Assembly: GCA_002418005.1 (NCBI GenBank) | Contig: DIDF01000027.1 | Coordinates: 1-10,387 of the forward strand | Source: Lactobacillaceae bacterium UBA5807 | Lineage (GTDB): Bacteria > Bacillota > Bacilli > Lactobacillales > Lactobacillaceae | Direction: 5' to 3' | DNA length: 10,387 nucleotides | Part shown: positions 5,309 to 10,387 of the stretch, one piece after another | Layout: every line of letters begins with the position of its first letter | Position numbering within the stretch: the first letter of the stretch is position 1 | Position numbers and translations under genes: made by a program | The notes under the pieces: model-generated | Database searches by the model: none | Seen by the model: only the letters and a program-made list of their open reading frames with translations | Told to the model about the DNA's origin: nothing

Positions 5309-7252
5309 ATGATAAGAGATAATCAAAAATTTAATGAAACAATTCAACCTAATTCAGCATTCCTTAAGCAGTTAAAAGACAAGCTACCGGAATTTTTTAG
5401 TAAAGAAGGCAATTTTAATTTAGATAAATTTAAGTCTGAATTACAAGAATACAATATCAACGAATTAAAGGATGGTTATCAATTGGACTTCATTGGTAAG
5501 GACTATGCTCGTCGTCAAGCTGGCGAAATGCCAACGACAGTCATTGTACCTAATGAAGATCAAAATAAAGGAGAGGGGGCAAATAGTCAAAACTTATTTT
5601 TTAGTGGGGATAACCTTGAAGTGTTAAGGCATTTACAATCTGCATATGTAAATAAGATTGATGTAATCTATATTGATCCTCCATACAATACTGGTCAGGA
5701 TGATTTTGTTTATCCAGATAACTTTGAGTATTCAGATCATCAGCTTGAAACAATGTTTGGACTTGATGATGATCAGTTATCACGATTAAAAAGTATTCAA
5801 GGCAAATCAAGTCATTCAGCTTGGCTAACGTTCATGTATCCTCGTTTAGAGCTAGCTAAACATTTGCTCAAACGTGATGGTGTTATCTTTATCTCTATTG
5901 ATGATAATGAAGCTAGTAACTTAAAAGAAATATGCGATGAAATTTTTGGCGAAAATAATTTCCTTGCTCAAGTTGTTTGGGAAAGAGCATATGCACCGAT
6001 TAACCTAAAAAAGAATTTTTCTCCCAGTCATGATTATATGTTAGTTTATGGGCGTGATACGAACATTATTGAAACAAATGGTATACCAAGGACTAATGTG
6101 GCTGATGATCGTTATCAGAACCCAGATAACGATCATCGAGGCATATGGCAATCGGATAATCTTTCAGTAGGTCCAGCAATCTCAGAAAACATTTATCCAA
6201 TTACGACTCCTTCAGGAAGAGTAGTTGAGCCTCCAGTAGGTAGGAGCTGGAGGCTCTCGCAAAAGGCCTTTCGCGAGAGACTCGTAGATAATCGTATCTG
6301 GTTTGGTAGTGATGGTAACGGAGTTCCAAGAATTAAAAGATTTAAATCTGAGTTGCATAAGACCGGCATTACACCGATGACAATTTGGAAATATCAAGAT
6401 GTTGGTCATAGTCAATCGGCTACGCAAGATTTACAAGCGTTGATGGGGGGCAGAAAATACTTTTCTTATCCTAAACCAGTCAAGTTAATTCAACGTGCAA
6501 TTCAGCTTTATTCTGATCAAGATTCAACCATTATGGATTTTTTTGCGGGTTCTGCAACTACTGCTGAAGCAGTGATGCAACAAAATATTGAAGATGGTGG
6601 CCACCGAAAGTTTATTATGGTTCAATTACCTGAAAAAACGTACCATATGAACAAAGATGGAAATAAAATTCCAACTAAGGGGGGCAAAGCTGCTTTTCAG
6701 GATGGTTTTATGAGTATTGATGAGATAGCCCAAGAAAGAATCCGTCGTGCTGCTAAGAAAATTAAGCAAGACAATGAATTGACATTACCTGAAAATTTTG
6801 ATGGCAGTTTTAAACATTATCGTGTAGTAAAGCCAACTAAGCAAACGCTTGAAAATATTGAAAATTTTGATCCCAACGGCACTGACTTATTTACCAATAT
6901 GGTCGATGGCTTTTCAAGTAATAGTTTGGGCATTACTGGAAATGCTACTGGTGAGGCAACCATTCTAACCACTTGGCTAGCCAAAGATGGGTATTCCTTT
7001 GATGCTGACGTTGAGGAAGTTATGTTTAACAATTACTCGGCCCACAAAGTTGAAGATAATCGTCTCTACCTAATTAATGAAGGATGGGGAGCAGAACAAA
7101 CTAAAGAGTTACTCAATCAACTCGGTACTCACCAATTGGAAGTCCAAAGCGTGGTTATCTTCGGTTACTCCTTTAACGTGGCAGAACTACGTGAACTGGA
7201 AAGTGGTTTGAAACAGTTAGATAGTAAAGTCACTTTAATCAAGAGGTACTAA
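5309..7252 (+). CDS. mod: Type III restriction-modification methyltransferase Mod
   Basis: Beta-class N6-adenine DNA methyltransferase that also supplies sequence specificity to the Mod-Res complex. The 647 residues match the usual type III Mod length of about 640. The catalytic motif IV DPPYNTG is at 123-129, and the SAM-binding FxGxx motif, here MDFFAGSATTAEA, is at 409-421. This IV-before-I order defines the beta class. The target recognition region lies between them (about 220-385) and includes the EPPVGRSWR and RIWFGSDGNGVPR blocks typical of Mod proteins. The SAM motif has Ala where Gly is common (GSATT versus GSGTT). AAGGAG lies 8 nt before ATG 5309. The res gene follows after 3 bp. 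Two G6 tracts (6445-6450, 6679-6684) and a G5 tract (5574-5578) lie inside the gene, and strong palindromes lie in the specificity region. The frame is intact as read. Confidence 0.95.
   Translation: MIRDNQKFNETIQPNSAFLKQLKDKLPEFFSKEGNFNLDKFKSELQEYNINELKDGYQLDFIGKDYARRQAGEMPTTVIVPNEDQNKGEGANSQNLFFSGDNLEVLRHLQSAYVNKIDVIYIDPPYNTGQDDFVYPDNFEYSDHQLETMFGLDDDQLSRLKSIQGKSSHSAWLTFMYPRLELAKHLLKRDGVIFISIDDNEASNLKEICDEIFGENNFLAQVVWERAYAPINLKKNFSPSHDYMLVYGRDTNIIETNGIPRTNVADDRYQNPDNDHRGIWQSDNLSVGPAISENIYPITTPSGRVVEPPVGRSWRLSQKAFRERLVDNRIWFGSDGNGVPRIKRFKSELHKTGITPMTIWKYQDVGHSQSATQDLQALMGGRKYFSYPKPVKLIQRAIQLYSDQDSTIMDFFAGSATTAEAVMQQNIEDGGHRKFIMVQLPEKTYHMNKDGNKIPTKGGKAAFQDGFMSIDEIAQERIRRAAKKIKQDNELTLPENFDGSFKHYRVVKPTKQTLENIENFDPNGTDLFTNMVDGFSSNSLGITGNATGEATILTTWLAKDGYSFDADVEEVMFNNYSAHKVEDNRLYLINEGWGAEQTKELLNQLGTHQLEVQSVVIFGYSFNVAELRELESGLKQLDSKVTLIKRY
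6227..6279. repeat. Two abutting palindromes inside the mod specificity region
   Basis: GAGCCTCCAG (6227-6236) pairs perfectly with CTGGAGGCTC (6247-6256) over a 10-nt loop. Overlapping its end, CTCTCGCAAAAGG (6254-6266) pairs with CCTTTCGCGAGAG (6267-6279), with one mismatch and no loop. Both lie in codons for residues 307-324, within the target recognition part of Mod. The protein motif there is conserved in the family, but the DNA symmetry is not required by it. Confidence 0.8.
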
Positions 7253-7255
7253 GCC

Positions 7256-10231
7256 ATGAAGATTAAACTAGAAACTTTACAGCATCAAACTGACGCTTTG
7301 ACGGCAATCGGCAAGGCATTTCCTGGCATGGACACTATGAGCCATGATCCTGATGCTAATTACATCTACGCCAATCCATTGATTAATTATCGTTATAATG
7401 ACAAAGCTAACATTGATATCAAAATGGAGACGGGTACTGGGAAAACCTATGTCTACACCCGGATGATGTATGAAATGCATCAAAAGTATGGCCTTTTTAA
7501 ATTTGTCATTGCGGTACCAAGCCCCAGCATTAAGGAAGGAACTCGCAGTTTCATCAGTAGTGACTATGCCAAGCAGCACTTTAGTGAATTTTATGAAAAC
7601 ACCCGTATTCAATTAAACGTGATTAACGCAGGTGATTTTAGTGCTCGTTCAGGACGGCGCAATTTCCCAGCGCAACTGTCTGAATTTGTTGAAGCAACGC
7701 GGCAGAATGCAAATCAAATTGAAGTATTGTTAGTTAACCAAGGGATGCTCCACTCTAAATCCATGCATCGTGATGACTACGATCAAACTTTACTCGGTGG
7801 TGAAACTTCACCCATTAAAGCTATTGCCGCCACTCGGCCAGTAGTAATTATTGATGAGCCACAACGCTTTCCACGAGGAAAAAAGTACTACGAAGATATC
7901 GAAGAGATGAACCCTCAATTAATTGTCCGCTTTGGTGCTACTTTTCCAGAAACGACTACTGGTCGGGGTAAGAACAAAGTCACTAAGGTTGATTACTATC
8001 GTGGTGAACCTCAATTTAACTTGGACGCCGTGGACAGTTTTAACCAAGGCCTGGTTAAGGGTATCGATATTGATTATCCTGATATGCCAGAAGAACAGGC
8101 AAATAACTGGTATAAAGTTAAGCAAGTCAAAGCTAAAGAATTAGTTTTGACCAAGGGTGGCAAAGACTATCCATTAAACGTAGGTGAAAATCTGGTTGAT
8201 GTGGATGCTGGCTTTGAAGGCAATATTACTTACGCTGGTGGGACTGACCGGGAACTTTCTAATGGTTTGGCTTTATCCAAAGATATGAAATTGATCCCTG
8301 GTACCTTTGCGGAAAACTATCAGGATGAAATTATCTCACAGGCATTAGATTGCCACTTTAAGGCTGAGGAAGAAAACTTCCTACGTTTAAATTCAGGGCA
8401 GAATGCTCCAAAGATTAAGACTCTATCCTTATTCTTTATTGATAGTATTTCCAGCTTCCGTGGCGAAAACAGTGGTAAGGGTTGGCTTGCTCAGCACTTT
8501 GAGGATATTTTAACCAAGAAACTAAAAAAAATAATTGATCGTTTTGAATTGGCGATTGATGATCGGGAAAAAGAGTACCGCTCCTTCTTACAGGCTACCT
8601 TGAAGAGTTTGCAGTCAGAACATCAGGATGTTTATGCCGGTTACTTCAGTGAAGATCGAGGCAGTTCTGATGCCGACATTCAGGCTGAAGTTGAAGATAT
8701 CCTAAGTAATAAGGAAAAACTGCTCAGCTTTAAGGATAAAGATGGTAACTGGTTAACCCGCCGTTTTCTGTTTTCTAAATGGACGCTGCGTGAAGGTTGG
8801 GACAATCCGAACGTCTTTACTATCGCTAAGCTACGAACTTCTGGATCTGAAATTAGCAAAATTCAAGAAGTTGGTCGTGGTTTGCGGTTGCCAGTTGATG
8901 AAACAGGTCACCGCCTGAATCAGGATGAGTGGCAGAGTCGATTGTCTTTCTTAATTGGTTATGATGAACGAGATTTTGCTCAAAAGTTAGTGGGTGAAAT
9001 TAATGATGATTCACCAATTAAGCTAAACCAAGAAGAGCTGACTGATGACATGATCAAGTTGATTGTGGAAGCCAAACAAAAAACTGACCCTAAATTTGAT
9101 GAGGATCAGTTGCTTGATGATTTGGATGATCATAATGTGATTACCCGTTCTAATAAGTTTAAGGACGAAGTTAAACTTGATGGTCAAAACATGTCTGGCT
9201 ATGATGTCTTATGTCAACTTTATCCTGAACTTGAACAACAGACGAGAGTTGCTCAGGGTAAAGTTCGTGACAAGAATTCTAAGGATAATACTGTGGTTAA
9301 GCTGCGCAAGCAGAACTGGCAGCAACTGAAGAATTTGTGGTTGCAGTTAGCTAAACGTCAAATGATTAGGTTTGATCCGTCAGTGAACAAGGATGCTGAA
9401 ACGGTGGCTTGGAACGTATTTAACGATAGCGATAATAAGATTTTTGTTTTGCAACGTCCGCAAATGGTTCATCAAGAGGTTGATACTACTAGCGGTAATG
9501 CTATTGTCAAAGAGACACAAGCGGACTATAGTACTGAATATTTAACTATGAAATATGGTAAGTTTCTCAAAATTTTGGCTAAGCAAACTGACTTGTCAGT
9601 TAACTTGTTGAATAGCCTGATGATTAAAGTAATTAAGAGGTTAAGGAACAATACCAACTATATCAATGAAAAGACACTGGGGAACTTAATACGAACATTT
9701 AACAATCAATTTAACGAACGAATCAAAACTTCTTATAGTTATGAACCTTTGAAGTTTTCAGCCTCTACCTCGATTTATAATGCCGAGAAACATGAATTTG
9801 TAGATTCGATTCCTGCTAGTGTTCTGGGCGTATATCAGTCAAATTCGAATTCTGATGAAAAATACTTATATGATCGACCACCACTGCGTTATGACAGTGC
9901 GGATCCAGAATTGAAAATTTTGCAGCGCTCATATGGACCTAAGATCAGTGTCTTTGGCAAGCTACCAAAGAAAGCAATCAAAATTCCACGTTTCGATAAC
10001 GGGACGACGACACCGGACTTTATTTTTAAGATTGAGCATGGTAGTAAGCCGATCTATTTGGTGATTGAAACTAAAGCTGAAAACATGCGTTTAGGTGATG
10101 AAGAAATCCGGATTATTCAACAAAAGTACTTTGATCATTTAAAGGAATCTGGGGTTTACTATCAGATGGCTACTAGTGAGCAAGAAGTGCATGATTTGAT
10201 CAATAAATTAGAGAATGGGGAGTTGAACTAA
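7256..10231 (+). CDS. res: Type III restriction enzyme Res subunit
   Basis: Superfamily 2 helicase-nuclease that joins Mod, uses ATP to move or switch to sliding on DNA, and cuts near unmodified, inversely oriented sites. In 991 residues (family about 970-1000) I see Walker A METGTGKT at 57-64, motif II IIDEPQ at 198-203 (the DEPQ form typical of Res), motif V REGWDNPNVF at 512-521 and motif VI QEVGRGLRLP at 537-546. A C-terminal PD-(D/E)XK nuclease has TPDF at 919-922 and the catalytic ETK at 938-940 (Glu938, Lys940), preceded by YDSADPE at 879-885. All key residues are present, so the enzyme should be active. GAGG lies 9 nt before ATG 7256. The gene is 3 bp after mod and 1 bp before the next gene, so the three are probably cotranscribed. 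Confidence 0.95.
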   Translation: MKIKLETLQHQTDALTAIGKAFPGMDTMSHDPDANYIYANPLINYRYNDKANIDIKMETGTGKTYVYTRMMYEMHQKYGLFKFVIAVPSPSIKEGTRSFISSDYAKQHFSEFYENTRIQLNVINAGDFSARSGRRNFPAQLSEFVEATRQNANQIEVLLVNQGMLHSKSMHRDDYDQTLLGGETSPIKAIAATRPVVIIDEPQRFPRGKKYYEDIEEMNPQLIVRFGATFPETTTGRGKNKVTKVDYYRGEPQFNLDAVDSFNQGLVKGIDIDYPDMPEEQANNWYKVKQVKAKELVLTKGGKDYPLNVGENLVDVDAGFEGNITYAGGTDRELSNGLALSKDMKLIPGTFAENYQDEIISQALDCHFKAEEENFLRLNSGQNAPKIKTLSLFFIDSISSFRGENSGKGWLAQHFEDILTKKLKKIIDRFELAIDDREKEYRSFLQATLKSLQSEHQDVYAGYFSEDRGSSDADIQAEVEDILSNKEKLLSFKDKDGNWLTRRFLFSKWTLREGWDNPNVFTIAKLRTSGSEISKIQEVGRGLRLPVDETGHRLNQDEWQSRLSFLIGYDERDFAQKLVGEINDDSPIKLNQEELTDDMIKLIVEAKQKTDPKFDEDQLLDDLDDHNVITRSNKFKDEVKLDGQNMSGYDVLCQLYPELEQQTRVAQGKVRDKNSKDNTVVKLRKQNWQQLKNLWLQLAKRQMIRFDPSVNKDAETVAWNVFNDSDNKIFVLQRPQMVHQEVDTTSGNAIVKETQADYSTEYLTMKYGKFLKILAKQTDLSVNLLNSLMIKVIKRLRNNTNYINEKTLGNLIRTFNNQFNERIKTSYSYEPLKFSASTSIYNAEKHEFVDSIPASVLGVYQSNSNSDEKYLYDRPPLRYDSADPELKILQRSYGPKISVFGKLPKKAIKIPRFDNGTTTPDFIFKIEHGSKPIYLVIETKAENMRLGDEEIRIIQQKYFDHLKESGVYYQMATSEQEVHDLINKLENGELN

Positions 10232-10232
10232 A

Positions 10233-10387
10233 ATGTTGTCGCTAATCGAATTAGCTAAAGAAGGAAAGTTAGAGAAAACTGGTGCCAAGCCCAAGTTACC
10301 GATTAAGGTTGATGGGGTTAGCTCTGAAACGCTGGATGTTTACAAGATTCCACTAGAATATGTCTATTACAATGACAAAAATGGTCG
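10233..10387 (+). CDS. Unidentified third gene of the type III R-M operon (5' part)
   Basis: The frame opens at ATG 10233, one base after the res stop, with GGGGAG 10 nt upstream, and runs off the window after 51 codons. The visible product starts MLSLIELAKEGKLEKTG, then has a short basic stretch and the segment VYKIPLEYVYYNDKNGR. The last part (IPLEYVYYNDKNGR) recalls the beginning of ParB/sulfiredoxin-like N-terminal domains found in some nuclease and defence proteins, where an Asn-Gly/Asn-x-R stretch follows an I-P-L strand. That resemblance is weak and by eye only. Tight spacing makes membership of the restriction operon likely. The function is unknown. Confidence 0.75.
   Translation, partial: MLSLIELAKEGKLEKTGAKPKLPIKVDGVSSETLDVYKIPLEYVYYNDKNG

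Overview
The window looks like a low-GC Gram-positive plasmid or accessory segment, most plausibly from Lactobacillaceae. The reasons are strong GGAGG-type ribosome binding sites, an IS6-family element end, an incomplete set of chromosome-type genes stitched to a ParA-type partition module, and a type III restriction-modification operon with Gram-positive codon use. I infer the taxon from these features; no marker gene fixes it. No replication initiator gene is in the window.

Bases 1-2330 are a mosaic of moved or broken pieces. The left edge is the 5' part of an IS6-family transposase (minus strand), ending in a clear terminal inverted repeat at 242-259. The IS cuts a gene of which only a hydrophobic C-terminal tail survives (260-363). 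A strong, probably bidirectional hairpin terminator (379-431) separates this tail from a convergent two-gene operon encoding a FetA/FetB-type ABC system (ATPase 1364-2014, membrane subunit 613-1371, minus strand). Divergent from fetA is the start of a response-regulator gene with its ribosome binding site. It is lost after about 30 codons.

Bases 2330-3410 hold no confident gene. They contain a palindrome, a perfect DnaA box and a long imperfect hairpin in a row (2463-2580), which is a candidate origin region. One doubtful minus-strand ORF follows (2855-3133). Then come two arrays of strictly phased 8-bp direct repeats (11 units at 3194-3281, 5 units at 3336-3375). Bases 3412-4514 encode a ParA ATPase and a small ribbon-helix-helix-like partner with a 4-bp overlap; the octamer arrays upstream are the obvious candidate centromere and operator. 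A tandem 14-bp repeat, an AT-rich palindrome and a rho-independent terminator close this module (4541-4644).

Bases 4645-5308 are non-coding, with a cluster of short inverted repeats and an AT-rich leader. Bases 5309-10387 are an operon: mod (type III N6-adenine methyltransferase and specificity subunit), res (helicase-nuclease) 3 bp later, and the start of a third gene 1 bp after res that runs off the window. Mod would modify one strand of an asymmetric site and guide Res, which translocates or slides and cleaves unmodified DNA. The third gene's tight spacing suggests an accessory role, but only 51 residues are visible.

The strongest unusual signals are the phased octamer centromere-like arrays, the nested palindromes inside the specificity region of mod, and the unidentified third gene of the restriction operon.
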